NCBI GenBank assembly: GCA_003342895.1
Contig: PTFA01000009.1
Location: forward strand, 9,364,505-9,428,504
Reading direction: 5' to 3'
DNA: 64,000 nt
Source of the DNA: Casuarius casuarius
Taxonomy: Eukaryota > Chordata > Aves > Casuariiformes > Casuariidae
Shown in pieces: positions 12,786-25,554 of this stretch. Under the pieces are notes generated by a model. That model searched no databases. It worked only from the letters and a program-made list of their open reading frames with translations, and was not told where the DNA came from. Both the position numbers and the translations under genes were made by a program. Positions within the stretch are counted from its first letter, which is position 1. Each line of letters starts with the position of its first letter.

Positions 12786-15619
12786 AGAGAGGAGAGATAG
12801 TAAATTTGTATTTATTGAGATGGAGCCAGACAGCAGGAGTAAAGCAGAACAAGACATGTCAGAATCTGGATTTATTGCTGGTACAGTAGACCATTTTCTT
12901 TTCATTTTGGCCATAATGTTGTTCTGAGCTCTGCCAGACTTCTAGAGCAGAGTCATTCGTGAGTCGACCCCCTGCTTCACACCTTTCATTTTTCTCACTT
13001 TGCAGGTTTTGAGTGAGCTAATGCTTTCAGGAAAAAGACTTATTGATTAGAACAAAGTCACTTTGAGCATCTGGGCTTTTATTTGTCTAGGTTGTGGGGT
13101 GTTTTTAGCCATTTTGTAGAGGTGCATGCGGTGGTGCTTCTAGCACATTAAGCAAACTCGGCTGGCTCCCCTGCCTTCGTTTCGCAGAAGTTTCTCGCTT
13201 TGTCCACTGTCCTTTTGACCTGCTCAGGCCAACCCTGTTAGTACTGAAGCATGTGACAGGATCACCTCCACGGCTCTGAAGATCTTTATTCTTTCCCTCC
13301 TCCACATTTTAATTTGCACGTTGCCTTTCATTCTGAAACATGAAAACAGCCATCACTCCTTGTCACTATGTGATTGCTGTCATTACCTATATTTTACAGC
13401 TAAAAACAATTGGATATCATATTATAATGATCTAGAGCAAGCTATTTTTACAGTTCTTTTTGCAACAATAGAAAAGAAATCCCATCATAATGAATCAAGT
13501 CTAGTATTCAAGTATTAACTAAGTGGTAACTTATGCACATGACCAAAATGTTAACATTTGTCCCTTAGAATTGTCAGAGTTCAGAGTTATTCCGTGTAGC
13601 TCAGTCATCCATTAAACTCAGCCCTTGGCTTGGTCACCCCCACGTGGCAGAGAAAAGCCCCAGTCTCTGCAGGCGGAGGAGCTCTTCCCCGCCCGTGCCC
13701 AGCGGCAGGCGCCAGCATGGAGAGGCAGCCAGCCCTGCTGGGCGCAAGCCGAGATTCAGGCTGGATTTGTCGCTACGCAGCTTCCTTCACCTTTGCCTGG
13801 GGAGAGCTAAACCCTCACGGGTCGTGTTGCTGACGGGAGACATTTTTGTATCTGGTGGAGAAGGATTGTGATAGACCAGTCAGCCCCGAGACTGCTCACG
13901 GAGTGGGCTGGGCCCGGTGGGAACGTGTAGGGAACCGTGCAGCACAGCCCGGCTCTGCCAGTCCCGCCTTGTGTAGACAAGTGTCTGCGGCAACCTGCAA
14001 GTCTTTGTTAGCCCGGGACTGCACCAAGCATGAAAATTTGGCTTAAGGCATGTTTATGCAGTGAATTCCTGCAGACGCCAGAGATGTGCAGACACGTTGG
14101 CTAAGACGTCCAAGAGGCACTAGCTGGGGCTCAGCACTGTGCTGAGGAGAGCACACAGCTCGTGCTCAGGACCAAGCATGATCAAAGAAAGTTCATGCCT
14201 GCTCAGAGACCGCGGTAACGAGCTCACCTCTGATCACACCAATCTCAGGAAGATTTCATAACACAGAAAAGCAATCATAACAATTCATCATACTCATATT
14301 TCTTTATATTCTAAGGTATGGTCACGATGTTTCATAATGTATATTCGTTGTGTTCCCCAGTACGGTCAAAATATACTGAATAAGGATCACGATGATAATG
14401 TCGGCAGTCTTACAAAGCCCTCTGAAAACTGAACGGAGGCTCTCTGGGTTTTGGCTTGTTGCCTTCAGAGATGTACACACGGAAGCGTTTTAGCCAGCAG
14501 AGATTAGTGTTCAGCCAAAGTTGCCACCTAACTGTCTCTCCATCGCGGCTCGCCAGCTCCTCTTTCCACTTGCATTGACTCCTCAGTGTATGAGCCATCA
14601 GGTGAGTGTGGGGAAACAGGTGTCACTATATCTCAGTTCGAGACTGTGAGCTGCTGTTTATTGCTAACAGTCCCCCTTTGGCGGCTTTTCTGAAACTTGC
14701 CAAGCATTTATTTTCATCTCACCTTTGACATTCTTTGAACTTCTTGGGAAGGCGCTGAGCGAAGGCTATCTAGAAGCTCAAGCACAGGTATTTTGGCGTC
14801 TGTCAAAACAGCTGAGCCAGCAGTAATCCAACTCCTAGCTGGGTGTGAGGTTTGGGAGGCTGTGTATACAAAGTCGTAGCGTGGTTTGTCAGGGTTGTAG
14901 CACCTGCAGAAGACTCTTTTTGAAATGTAAGAAGAAAGTAGAAGTTTTTACCTGGGGACAGTTTGAGGCTTCTAGTTTCTCCTGATACTATAGGAGATAA
15001 GCGGAGAGTCAGACCAATGTGCTGATGATACTTGCAAACTAGTTTCTCAGCTGCAGAAACAGTCTCTCAAAAAAATGGTCTCTCTCTTCTGTGGCTTTCA
15101 AGCAATACAGATATTTTTGAAATCAAAACTATCTGATCAGACTGCAGTGAAAATGCCAGAAAGGGAACAAATGATTAAAACAGGAGTTGTGGTTACCACA
15201 GCCCATTGGCTCTGTAAATCTTGTGTAATGCCTTCCAAGCTAAGGAATTTGTATCGCTTAGGAGATTGAGATAGTCTCTGAAGTGACTTTCAGATAATGT
15301 TGGTCACCTTCTAGCCCATGTCATCACGTTTCTTTGAACTCTGGAAGTTGCTAATCTTGCTAATACAAATAGGAATTTGCAGGTTAACGTTTCTCAATTG
15401 CTTGGGTAATAAGCAGTGAGCTTCAGCGTTAGCCTCCCGGGAGCCCTGCTGCATTAATACAGGGTCCTGGTGTTAAAGCTCAATGGTTGCTAATACGAGA
15501 CCTATGTAACATGCATGAAAAAAGGAGACTAACTCCTTTTATTTTAGTAAGAAGAATACAGAGCCTAGATTATTCCCTGTAACTTCTTTTCAGTTGCGAT
15601 ATGAAGGCAAGTGCAAATC

Positions 15620-15642
15620 AGCAAGCACAGCAAGCACAGCAA
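15620..15642 (+). repeat. Tandem 9-mer CAAGCACAG
   Basis: Two and a half copies of CAAGCACAG in direct tandem. Confidence 0.75.
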
Positions 15643-15841
15643 GGGGGGAAAAAAGAGTCACCTTAGAAACTGTGCTAGTTCTGAACCTAAAAAGCAGCAG
15701 GAACTATAGGGAGAATAACTGCTTCGAAGATGTCCAGATATATCAGGACACTTACCTGCACAACACGGAGAAAAAAAGCCTCTGCGTGTGTCAGTCTGTA
15801 TGTGTAGGTGCACGTGCCAGTGTGGGTGCTTGTACAGGGAG

Positions 15842-15881
15842 AGAAATGTAAAGGAATAATAAGGAAATGTAAAGAATAATA
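15842..15881 (+). repeat. Imperfect tandem duplication of about 20 bases
   Basis: Two adjacent copies of a GAAATGTAAAGGAATAATAA-like unit, differing by an indel and a substitution; likely replication slippage. Confidence 0.8.
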
Positions 15882-16454
15882 ATCTCTGTAGTTATAGGAA
15901 TTAGGAAAACGAAAAGAGGGAGATAAACAGCTGTTTTTTAATCAAGATACAACATGATGCTTGGAAATTTAATGACAATGTACAAATTGATTATGGAATG
16001 CTAAATGCAGAGCTTTTTCAGAAGAAAAAAAGAGAATCACTTGTTATTTTCTAGTAGAAATAAGTGCGTTGTGCCTTAGTGTGGACATTCCTCTCTTAAG
16101 CAGCTACTTCTCCTCCATGGGCTAAACCTTTCAAATGACATCTTTTAATGACTAATGCAGCTGCTTTACTTAGCTTGCAGTGTGGGATCGTGTGAAGTCC
16201 CTGATCCAGCCACACCTGCTGGAGTGTTACAGATAGAAACTTTACAGGGAGAAAAAAGTTAGGCACATACTTTTATTAAAAGGAAATACAAGGACAGTGA
16301 TGTGCAGAATAAGGAAAAAAAAAAAAAGATAGCTATTTTCCTTAAAGAGTATATTCTCACCCTCCTGGACTGGAGCAGCTGCCGTGCTCCTGGAAGACTG
16401 TTGGGCGCGGAGCGCTCAGCTGCTGTGAGCAGCCTCCTGCCCACCGGCCCCGCG

Positions 16455-16625
16455 GTACTTTGCATACCGTCACTCAGCCGGCTCCCAAAGTATCTGCCAA
16501 ACACTGTTCTCCTTCTGCAGATGGAGAAACTGTGGCACAGCGAAGCAGTGTGACTTGATGGCCGCTCAGAGCTGAGATAAATCCACATCACGTGTCCTGC
16601 CTGATATCTTAACCGCTGGAAATCC
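16455..16625 (-). mobile_element. MIR-like SINE relic
   Basis: On the + strand, GCAGATGGAGAAACTGTGGC at about 16517-16536 is followed by a GTGTGACTTG block and, further on, CTTAACCGCTGG near 16609-16620. This is the block order of an antisense MIR (ACAGATGAGGAAACTGAGGC, then GTGACTTGCCC, then TCTAACCACTGG). The match is strongly diverged and the left border is vague. Confidence 0.65.
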
Positions 16626-17324
16626 TCTGCCAAGACTGGCTGTCAAAGTTGCCTCCTCAGAGAAAGGCATTTCTATAAAAAAGGAAACTCAGTGAAAAAC
16701 CCAGGCCTGAGTGCAGCTGCGGACCGGTGGCGAGGAGCAGCTTGGGCTCCCCGGTGTCGCAGGTGCAGGACCACGCGTGAGGCCCGCCGAGGTGCTGCTG
16801 GTGCGAGGCAGCAGCACGCGCACACCCCTCTCGCCCTGGTGCATCGGCTCTTAAAAATGAGCAGAAGAATCCCTCAGAGGTCTGAAGGCGACGTATGAAA
16901 CACACCTCACGCCTTCCCTGCCAGACCTGGCAATGTGGCAGAGCAAAAATCCGGGGCATGTTTTCTGTTTCCCCATCTTTTTCGTACGTGAACTTTATGG
17001 ATATAAAGATGAACAAACTAACACTTCTACAAATAGGGGGAAACTGTATTTTTTTCTTTTAGGATCATCAGAAAGCTTATCATAGGTGAAAATTTCCATT
17101 TTAGTATCATCAAAATTCAAGCAGTGCTCTGATGAGGAGCTGCTGCAGCATAGCTCATAGCTAAGCATACCAGCAGGTCGTTGGATTTTATTAAGTTGAA
17201 CAAAAAAACTTGCGAGACAAGCTGTCTACCTTAGGTATTTCCGTGGTCCATATTAATGTAGTATCTAAGCATGTCGCGGTCTTAATGTACTTGTTTTCAT
17301 ATTCCATGATGGTAGAAAGTGATA

Positions 17325-17440
17325 TTATTCCCATTTTACAAGGTGGGGAATATGACAGAGGTTGAATAACTTGTCCAGGGTAAGAAAGCAGGTTTTGTGT
17401 AAAACGGGGACTGGGGTCACCTGCCTCTTTTAGAGGCAAA
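17325..17440 (-). mobile_element. MIR-like SINE relic
   Basis: The + strand reads ATTATTCCCATTTTACAAGG, then GACAGAGGTTGAATAACTTG, TCCAGGGTAAGAAAGCAGG and a GGGACTGGGGTCACCTGCCTC block. These are the antisense MIR core blocks in the correct order and spacing. It is the clearest of the SINE relics in the window. Confidence 0.8.
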
Positions 17441-19167
17441 AACCCTTTCGCTCCCCAAAGCTTCGCAAAAGCTGGGGCCTCTTCTCCTTTCATCAGAAAT
17501 AGCAGAGCAGCTTATGCAAAGCCAAGGCACTAACGCCGGAAAGGCTGCAGTAACAGCGGAGCTAGCAGCCCCTGGCTGTAGATGCACGACCTGAGGCAGG
17601 TAATTAGTCCCGCCAGGGTCGGGGGGCTGCTGACATGCTCGGCTGCATCCACGTGCTTTGGCAGGTGGGAACCAAAATACCTCCCATGCGGCAAGCTTGC
17701 ACCACGCTTCTGAATCCACATGAAAGAAAAAAAAATGAAAGGACAACGGAGGATGCAGAGGATGTTTATGCAGATAACAACATCCATCAAAGTTGTCATT
17801 TAATGTCTGGGGTGGTTTAATTATTCTGTAACCATCAGGAGGATATTGCTACATAGTATGTCTTGCTAGAAAGCACCTACCAAAATGTATCACGAGGTGC
17901 TTATATACTGTTGTATAAATGTAGATAATGTTTCTTTTGAATCTTTTAGCAAATTCCCTTTTCTGGGTGCCTCCTTTAGTGGTCTCTTCCTCTCATTTAG
18001 TACCCAGTTGTCAAAATGATTTCTCAGTCCTCTTAAATCCATGCTTTTGTTTTCCTTTCAGTCCCCTCATGTTTGTTGACAACATTTAAGGGCCAGGTAC
18101 AAACCTTACAAAATTGCAGAGACTTGTGTTGGCTTTCCTGGATTTCAAATTTAACTGCAGATAAAGAATTTAGGTGAAGCATCCCCAGGTCTCTAAGGTT
18201 ATGTCTGGATCACGCCTGAAGGCATGATTACAGCATCAAAAGGGCTGCCTTATTTGGGGTAGTTTTTAGAAGTGGACTGGGAGCAATGTAGAGCAGCATT
18301 GCTGGCAAAGCCGACCAGGGACTGTTGGCGCTTACCCAGGCTGCTGGCCTGGGCTGAAAGCTGCATCACTGCCTCTTCCCTGGCGGTCAGCTCACACAGC
18401 TCCCCTCGTGGCTTTGCTGCTCTTTCCCCCGTCTTCCGAGGTTTGCCAGTGCTTGGGTGAACATAGCTGCTCCATAGTGCTTTGTCTTCCTTAGAAAGCT
18501 CCTGCATCGCTTAGAAACGTTGGGAAACCTTGTGCTGCAGGGGCCTTTGGAGAAAAATGGTGCTTCAGAAATGAAAGGAGGTCTAGATAGATTTCCCTAC
18601 CTATCCGGGAGATCATCCCCTTCTCTGGACTAAATCTTACTTGCCAGAGATAACTAGTCCTTGGGGCTCTTTGCAATACTTCTAAAGAGAAAAATGTTTT
18701 GCCTTTGGAGCAGACTAGATTGCACCACACGACAGGTAATTTCAAAACATTTCCCAGGAAAACATCCCCTTGGGTGCCTCTCAAGGCCCTCACCTGTAAA
18801 GGACACAAAGCAGCGTGTGATACTATCAATACACCTCAATTATTTTCCCAGGAAACAAAGCCGTGGGGCTTAGTGCTGGCCCGACCTTCCAAAGTTGCAG
18901 CTTCCTGGAGTCATTGCTTAAATGGATAAAGAATAGAAAGAAGCTTTCCCCAGTTTTCCTTTTAATGCCGTAATTCAAGAAATTTATCAGAGACCAACAA
19001 GGAGATCCCTGTCTTGGTCCCATTCAGAAATACTGTCTGTCGGCCAAGCATCGGCTTCGTGAACGGTGCATTGAGCTAACACGGGGGATAGGGTTTTCTA
19101 GAGAGAGAAGTGCTTTGCTACAGTGCAGTGTTTACTAATGTGTATTTTTCTGCTTTCCATCAAACAG

Positions 19168-19264
19168 TCAATGAAGGCTCAGGTGAAACCAATCAAAAAG
19201 AGACATCGACCTGTGACATTTGCCAGTTTGGGGCAGAGTGTGATGAAGATGCAGAGGATGTTTG
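19168..19264 (+). CDS. TMEFF2: TMEFF2 coding exon (probably exon 4): N-terminal half of follistatin module 2
   Basis: Internal coding exon of tomoregulin-2, a type I membrane protein whose ectodomain carries two follistatin modules and one EGF-like domain. The acceptor AG is at 19166-19167 after a pyrimidine-rich stretch, and the donor GT is at 19265-19266 (GTACAG). The exon is 97 bp: two bases complete a split Val codon, 31 full codons follow, and two bases (TG) start a split Trp codon. The peptide runs NEGSGETNQKETSTCDIC, then a QFGAECDEDAEDV tail; I recall the human protein as nearly identical, with Ser for the second Asn and His for the first. It holds three cysteines, the EGF-like start of the follistatin module, whose remaining seven lie in the exon at 40913. 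The splice phases (1 in, 2 out) join exactly to that exon and regenerate W-C-V-C. The Gly/Ser/Glu-rich start is the linker after module 1. Residue position is roughly 143-176 by the human protein, from memory. Identity is very secure; the exon number is inferred. Confidence 0.97.
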
Positions 19265-20139
19265 GTACAGTAATTTGGTCTACTCTTTTATTTTAATGAA
19301 TGTCCTATTATTTGAAGATACTGTGGTTCAGAAAGCATTACAAATATTAGATATTGAATTTTCCACACCCAGAGATTCATCACACAGTGACTGAGGTGGT
19401 TATTAGTCTGTAAAAATGTATAAAAGTCTGTTTTATAATCTTGAGACATGCACAATTTAGCAAAGTCTAGAAACACAGAGTTATCCATTTTGTTGCTGTT
19501 ATAACTTACGTTATTCCATCTGAAGGTTTTACAACTTTATTCTTTGATAAAAGTAGAGTCGGGAAAAATAATTGACCTAGAAAGGGTTTTCTGGTTAAAA
19601 CATATCATTATTATTATCATCATTTTATGTTACATTTGGCATTAGAAATGTGGGAAATCCCTCTTGCCTTTCTCAAAGTTGCTGGAGTTGAAGAGACCTA
19701 GCTGTCAAAGGTTTGAAATAATTAGAGTGTACATTTAGACATTTTCTGAAGAGAATTTTTTAAGCTTTAAAAAATACTAAATTTTACTTTCATTTTAAAC
19801 CTTAACCACATAAACTGAAGAAATACTTCCATCTACTCAGAACATTTTCTTAACTTTTCAGTTTGCCTAGAAATTTTGAAAACATTCCATATTAAGTCAA
19901 CCCAAAACTAAATATTTTATTGTGACTTTGGAACAGCCAACAGACCAAAAAAGCAGCTAGTCGCACAGCTCTACTTTTAATACTGCCTTTATGCCAAGCC
20001 TCATATTACTATCTAGTTAATACAAATTTAGAGATACAACAAAATAATCATGCAAACATTAGAAACGTTGGTCTGAATGATGCTTCTGAAACCGTGGGCT
20101 AGTGATAAATAAAAGATGGATGCAGAGACCGGGCAATGA

Positions 20140-20680
20140 GGAGGCCGTGGACTCCACATTGCCCCAGCTGCAGCTGGGATAACAGACCTGGAGCAGCTGC
20201 TGCTGCTCCTGACGCCGCTGCTGCCGTGAGAGCCGCGTGGTGAAACACGCTCTGCCAGGCCTGTGGGTCCCGGCGGCAAGGCGAGGTGGGCAGCTCCCTT
20301 GCCATGGGGTGCTCCGTGGCCTGGGGTGCTCCGGGAAGAGGCGGAAACGCAGTGTGGGTGAGCCAGAGGAGGGGGGGATCGCCACGCAGCAAGGGCCGCC
20401 GTGCCGCCAGGCTCCCAGGGCTCCCGGAGACGCCCGGGGATGTGGCCATAGGGTCCCGAAAATCCCATCTCCTCCCCGCAGCACAGTGGTCCCACGGGGC
20501 ACCTGGTGACGAGGGAGCTGGGAATGTGGTGGGGGCTTCCCGGCTTCCCCAGCATCGCCCGCGGGAGGGGGGCAAAGCCCCCTGGCAGAGCGCCGGGCCG
20601 GAGGTGCTGCAGCAGGTACCCGCGCTGGGGAAATGCCCTTCGCAGGCTCTCGAGCAAGAGAGCTCAACAGCAGAGTCGAG
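20140..20680. other. GC-rich islet with long chance open frames
   Basis: GC-rich intronic segment. It hosts the longest open frames in the window, three overlapping ones on the - strand (up to 209 codons) and others on the + strand. Simultaneous openness in several frames, with no domain and proline/arginine/glycine-heavy translations, indicates composition rather than coding. Confidence 0.5.
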
Positions 20681-20690
20681 AGGAGGGAAC

Positions 20691-20712
20691 GAATGAATGA
20701 ATGAGTGAAAGA
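20691..20712 (+). repeat. (GAAT)n short repeat
   Basis: Three to four GAAT units, the last degenerate (GAGT), at the edge of the GC-rich islet at 20.2-20.7 kb. Confidence 0.7.
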
Positions 20713-22350
20713 ACGGGAAAAAAGATAATTGGGCCTGCTGTCAAGCAGCCGACCTCATCCAGGCAGGGCGTCCACGCACGGCTGGTCAGGCATGAAATTA
20801 TGAACATTTCTCCTATTCAGTGAAGAAGGTTACGGATATGGTCATCAATTTGTGCTCATTTTGGTTTTGTCTTGCCAAGCTTTTAATAACCTCTGATTCT
20901 AGTCTTTAAAAAGCACCAAATAAACAAACCAAAAAAAGCTGGCTTTTGCTCTAGTCATCAAATGAAAAGGTGCTTTTGAAAAACAGGTTATATGTTTGCG
21001 ATAATGCAATGAGATTTACTTAGAAGAAATTGCTTAATTTTGACTCAGGTTAAGGAAATCACTCCTAGTGTCAGAATCTTCACTGTCTCCTTGACCAGTT
21101 ATCCAGGAGGCCTTGGGTGGTGCAGTTTAAAAACAAAACCACAGCAATATTAATATCTCAAAATTCACAGTCTAGTGCTCATGTTTTGATAATTAGGTGC
21201 GCTTCCAAATTGGAAGGCAGGAGAAGAGAAGGGCAAAATTAGCTAGAAGATAATGCTTTTAACCATAAGCATCAAGGAAGAGTGTTTATTTTTTCCAGAA
21301 ATAGCCTGATAAAATAGCTTGATCCAGCTTACCCCAGTGTTGTCCCACCACGGCTTTTCCACTCTCTAATTCCTTCCCTGTGAAACAACTTGGCTTATCC
21401 AGAGCAGCATGATAAGTGCAGGAGCTGAAGTTCTCCGTCGTTCTTGCCAGGCAGTCGCTCTGCAGGGGAAGGGGCTTTCCTGGGCGGGAAGCAGGGCAGT
21501 TACCGGGAAGATGGCACCAGAGAACCGTAAAAAGGCAGTAAAGCAGATTTCCAGGCAGAAGTGAAAAGACCATGTAAAGCCTGTTAAAGGTCTGCTTTGA
21601 AGTAAACAACTTCATGTGCCGTAACAGAGCTCTGTTTTCCTGTTCCTGCCCCCTGATTAGTTTTGGATAAATTTCTTTCTAAAAAATGAGCCTTCTGGGC
21701 GTTAGCTCTTTGTTATTCTTATTTCTGGAATAAAAGCAGACTATGTATGGGGAGCCTAGATCCTTCTTTCAAATGTACTTTAATTGAATTTCAGTGTTTG
21801 GCACCAAATAGTCAGTCATATTCCTGATATACTACTTCCCCCCTCCCCGTGCCAAGATTTGGTGTGCAGAAAATGTCCTTAGATTAAGTGGGAAAAGAAA
21901 TTTCAGTTTATTATTTGGTCAATATTTTTATGCTTATCTGATTTCAGATGGAAGCAGGGCTGCTCTGGTTATCTCACCTGACTGATTAGCTTTGTGGCTT
22001 CCCACTCCGGCCAGCGGTTCCCAGCCGCGCTGGGATCCGTCATTACGGGGTAATTAGCCCAGAACTTGCAGTGTCTCCTGTCAGTCAGGGACGGTTTGGG
22101 AGCCCGGGGTTGGTGCTTGATCCTGCCTAAGTAAGAGGGAAGCAAGCTGGTAGCAGAGACACATCACAGAGAGCTGCCGAGATGAGGCTGGCTGTTTGCC
22201 TAATATTTCTAGGGTGTCGGAGTAGATCAGAGAAGAGAGCACAGGTGTGATGGCAGATGTGGCTGGGCTGATGATGATTTAAAGGGGCAATTAACATTAT
22301 TCTGCATTGCCACAGTCTGTTATTTTGCAGTCCCTTGTCTCTGGTATAAC

Positions 22351-22393
22351 TCTTTTTTTCTTTTTTCTTTTTCTTTTTTTTTTTTTTTTTTTT
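22351..22393 (+). repeat. T-rich pyrimidine tract
   Basis: A 43-base run of T with a few C interruptions, ending in about 20 uninterrupted Ts. No target-site duplication or SINE body was recognised beside it. Confidence 0.9.
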
Positions 22394-24285
22394 GTCATTC
22401 ATTGCTAATTGTCACTCAGCTAAATTGTGCTATTGTACTGTGTCACCATTATTTTTGAATTGTTTTATTTGAGTAAAGCCAACCTATTAATGGGTAAACT
22501 CCTGGGATTCTGGTGCAGGTTTTGCCATGTAAAAGACTACTCAAAGGGGTAAAATATGTCTGCGAACATTTTCTGGAAAGTACAAAGAAAAGGCAGAAAA
22601 GAACCCACTGTAATAACAGGTTTTCTGAGGCATGGTAAAGCACACATATATTATTATCCCCTTCCACAGTCTAATATCACAAGAGTGAATGCAATTTGGC
22701 ATTCCATTAGTGAATCTCTTTCTCTAGGTTAAAAACAAAGACTATTCAGTTGAAAGTCTTTAACATCTTGCTACTTTAATATGTGAAAGCTTCTTGTCAC
22801 TAAGAGGATCGTGTATTACTGGCATTATTCCCACCTTTAATGCACTTTGCACCAGTGGGCTTCATGAATATTTAAAGCAGGGCAGTGGCTGTGCTCTTTA
22901 GCACTGGATTGCAATCTATTGGTAAATCAGACATTTGGTGTTGCTTACTTTGGGTTTTATTTCTGAGCTCGCTAAGGAGTAATTGATTTTGTAAGACAGG
23001 GCTACTCAACATAACACCCCGAGAGATATACTTAAAAGGAAATGAAGAATGAAGCATAATATTGTGAACAGTGGCATATCTCTAAGATCTTCCAAAAAGC
23101 ATCTATGAAATGCTCACTCACTTTATAAATAGTGCTCACCAAAGGGAACGCCTGCTCATCTGGTAAAGTGGCTTAGTGTCAGTGCATAACCATGTCAAAA
23201 CCTAGATCCCGGTATGAATCTCTTCCTTAGAAGCCACCAAGAAATAGGAGCGCTCTCTACACTGGACAAGTCATGGTTTCGGTAGATACTGGTCAGCTAT
23301 TTTGGAAGTCCATGATGTGTCCAGTTAAGTGAAGAGAGATAATAAGAAAAGCCCTTCTGCAGATTTTCCTTTTGGAAAACCTAGAGAGGAGAGGAGAGGA
23401 GTTAAAGCAAGATTAAAACCTGCAAACCTCTGACTTGTAGAGTTAATCAAAATCAAAATGATGAATTGGGGTTAAATATGCATACTTTTCCTTTGAATTT
23501 CAGTATCAGAAGGTCAGCCGGTGGCAGAGTCCCAAGGTGTGATATTGCTCAAATAAGATGCAGTTTGCCAGCTATGGCAAAGATGCACAGAGACGTAGGA
23601 GGTGCTCAGCAGAGAGCGCGTTCCCGCGGCCTGGCTGTGTCAGAGGCCCTCTCCGCACGTGGCTCCTCTCCACGACCCTTCCCCGCTCCTTGAGGTTTCA
23701 GGGGAAGGTACTGCCTCCTCACTGGCCTGGCCCATGCCAGAGGGGCGTTTTGCATTTCTCCCAAGGGCACAAGCATCCCCCTGGGCGAGTTCAGCTTGGG
23801 AGGTGATGCTGACAGTCATTCTGTGGGAACACCGTGTCCCTGGAGGGCTGCAGCGGGGGATGCAGAGGAAGGCTTGCATCAAGGGGGTCGGCATGTTCAG
23901 CGACTAGGTCGGTGGGAAGGAAATCCCTCAATGCAGGGATCCCTCAGATCCCCGTTTCTTCCCCCTCGTATCAGGGGAGGGCAGCAGTTTCCCAGAAGTG
24001 TTTGATGCCAGGCCAGGAAGGGAAGGATTGAGGGCGACCCTCCGAAAGAGGTGAGCGGGATTAAGGAAAGGGCATTGATCTCCCCACGTGATGTAGCGAG
24101 GCGGTACTCCCAAGCGGGTTAGCAAAGCTGCAGCATAATTAAAGCACGTCCCTTGCGTCTTGTCCTTCTTTCCGCATGGCTGGGACAATAAACTCCACTT
24201 ACCCAACACAAACAAACACACGCAAAATATGCTTAGAAGATAAACCATTTCAGGCCTTTATTTCATATTTTATTGTTAATCACTG

Positions 24286-24306
24286 ATATATATATATACA
24301 CATATA
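24286..24306. repeat. (TA)n microsatellite
   Basis: Short TA dinucleotide run with one CA interruption, in AT-rich surroundings. Confidence 0.85.
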
Positions 24307-25554
24307 GTGTAAATGCTACTATAAGGTAACAATGTGTATATTTTCTGGTATAAATACTATAACGAACAATCCACAGCACATGAGAACAGCGAAACTGCAT
24401 TCTCATGCAAATGAGCTATATTATACAAGAAAGATATTTGCGCAAATCATGCAGCTGCCATCAGCAGCTATCCCTAAAATCAATATTGCGCAAGCAATCA
24501 ATATTTATCTTTATTATAGTATAGAAAGAAAACATATAAAAGAAACGAATGATTTTGCCAGCTTCTCAATCCACATAGCAATTAGGTCAGTCAGCTTTGG
24601 GTCCCTTCCCGCTTCAATCAGTTGCTCTCAACCAGAGCATCTGCAAACAAGATGATGTACTACTATAAAGTGCTAAAAGGTAGTTTGAAAGCTCACATAC
24701 ATTACACGGGTATTGGCTGCTTCATGTTCAGCAGTGTGTATAATAACTAAGTGTGACCTACTTGTTCCAGATACAGAAACAGCTATAGCTACTTTAATAT
24801 CCGTGATGGCCTGCGCGTTATACAGTAGTCAGGCAGTTATCTTGCAGTTTTCTACTGCTTTTTCTTTCTCTTCAGAGAAAAAGTAGCTCTTCATTCATGG
24901 CTACGTATAACACTTGAACATACCTGTTGGGCTCACGGTTCAAATAAACACAGAAATGGTAGTCAATGATTAAAATTTGCAAGTCTGAAGAGACTTAAAT
25001 TTCTGCTTAGCTTGAGACCATACCCAAGGTGCAAAATGAAGCTGCTGCTGCATAGGTCTTCATGTGACCAAGGGTCTAAGGAATATAGTAGTCCTGTTTG
25101 GTAACAGTCCAGGAAAGGATTTACAGAGGAAAGTAAAGGGACTACAGCGCACAGTCCCTCCAGTATTTGACTTGAGAAGACCAAGCAGCTTACACCCCGA
25201 TCTCAGCCCGCTCCTGATAACAGAGCTGCCTCCACTATTGCCCAGGAATTAGCCCAGTTCTGGCTCTGGTAACTGTAAACATTTTGTTTGGTGCATGCTC
25301 TGTGGATAAAACATTTTGAAATGGCAGGAAAGCAGCTCCTTTTTTCAGTGTAACTGATAGCTTTAGCAGTATCGTGCAAGGGGCTGAGTCAACAGTATTA
25401 CGGAAAAATAGCGTAAGCAACAAGGTTTAACTGAAAACTTCAGTCAGTGAAAGATTTGTGGTGAAAGTCAAATAATCTAGAACAGAAGGGGCAAGACTAT
25501 GCTTATCTGTCTGTAGATCATGTAGTAATTGTAAGGCCTGCTCAGAGGAAGGGC

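Larger units (their letters stand above)
1..19167 (+). other. TMEFF2: TMEFF2 intron (3' part)
   Basis: Intronic DNA upstream of the first exon in the window; its donor lies outside. I searched by eye for the preceding TMEFF2 exons (first follistatin module, motif C-V-C-Q-F-K-C) in all frames and did not find them. The stretch contains a CR1 fragment near 2 kb, GC-rich islets near 4.7 and 6.5 kb, a palindromic repeat relic near 8.3 kb, a compound microsatellite at 11 kb and two MIR-like relics near 16.5 and 17.4 kb. The rest, including about 2.7-3.9 kb, 9-11 kb, 11.2-16.4 kb and 17.5-19.1 kb, shows only unique AT-leaning sequence with no supported gene. Confidence 0.9.

Noticed and set aside
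15781..15850. Cys-rich peptide (CVCQSVCVG) hinting at an upstream follistatin exon
   Set aside because: It comes from a GTGTGT-rich stretch and lacks the Kazal spacing and splice borders.
20028..20667. Long overlapping open frames on the - strand (158, 202 and 209 codons)
   Set aside because: All three frames of one strand are open together with + strand frames in a GC-rich patch. Translations are Pro/Arg/Gly/Ser-rich with no domain, so composition explains them.
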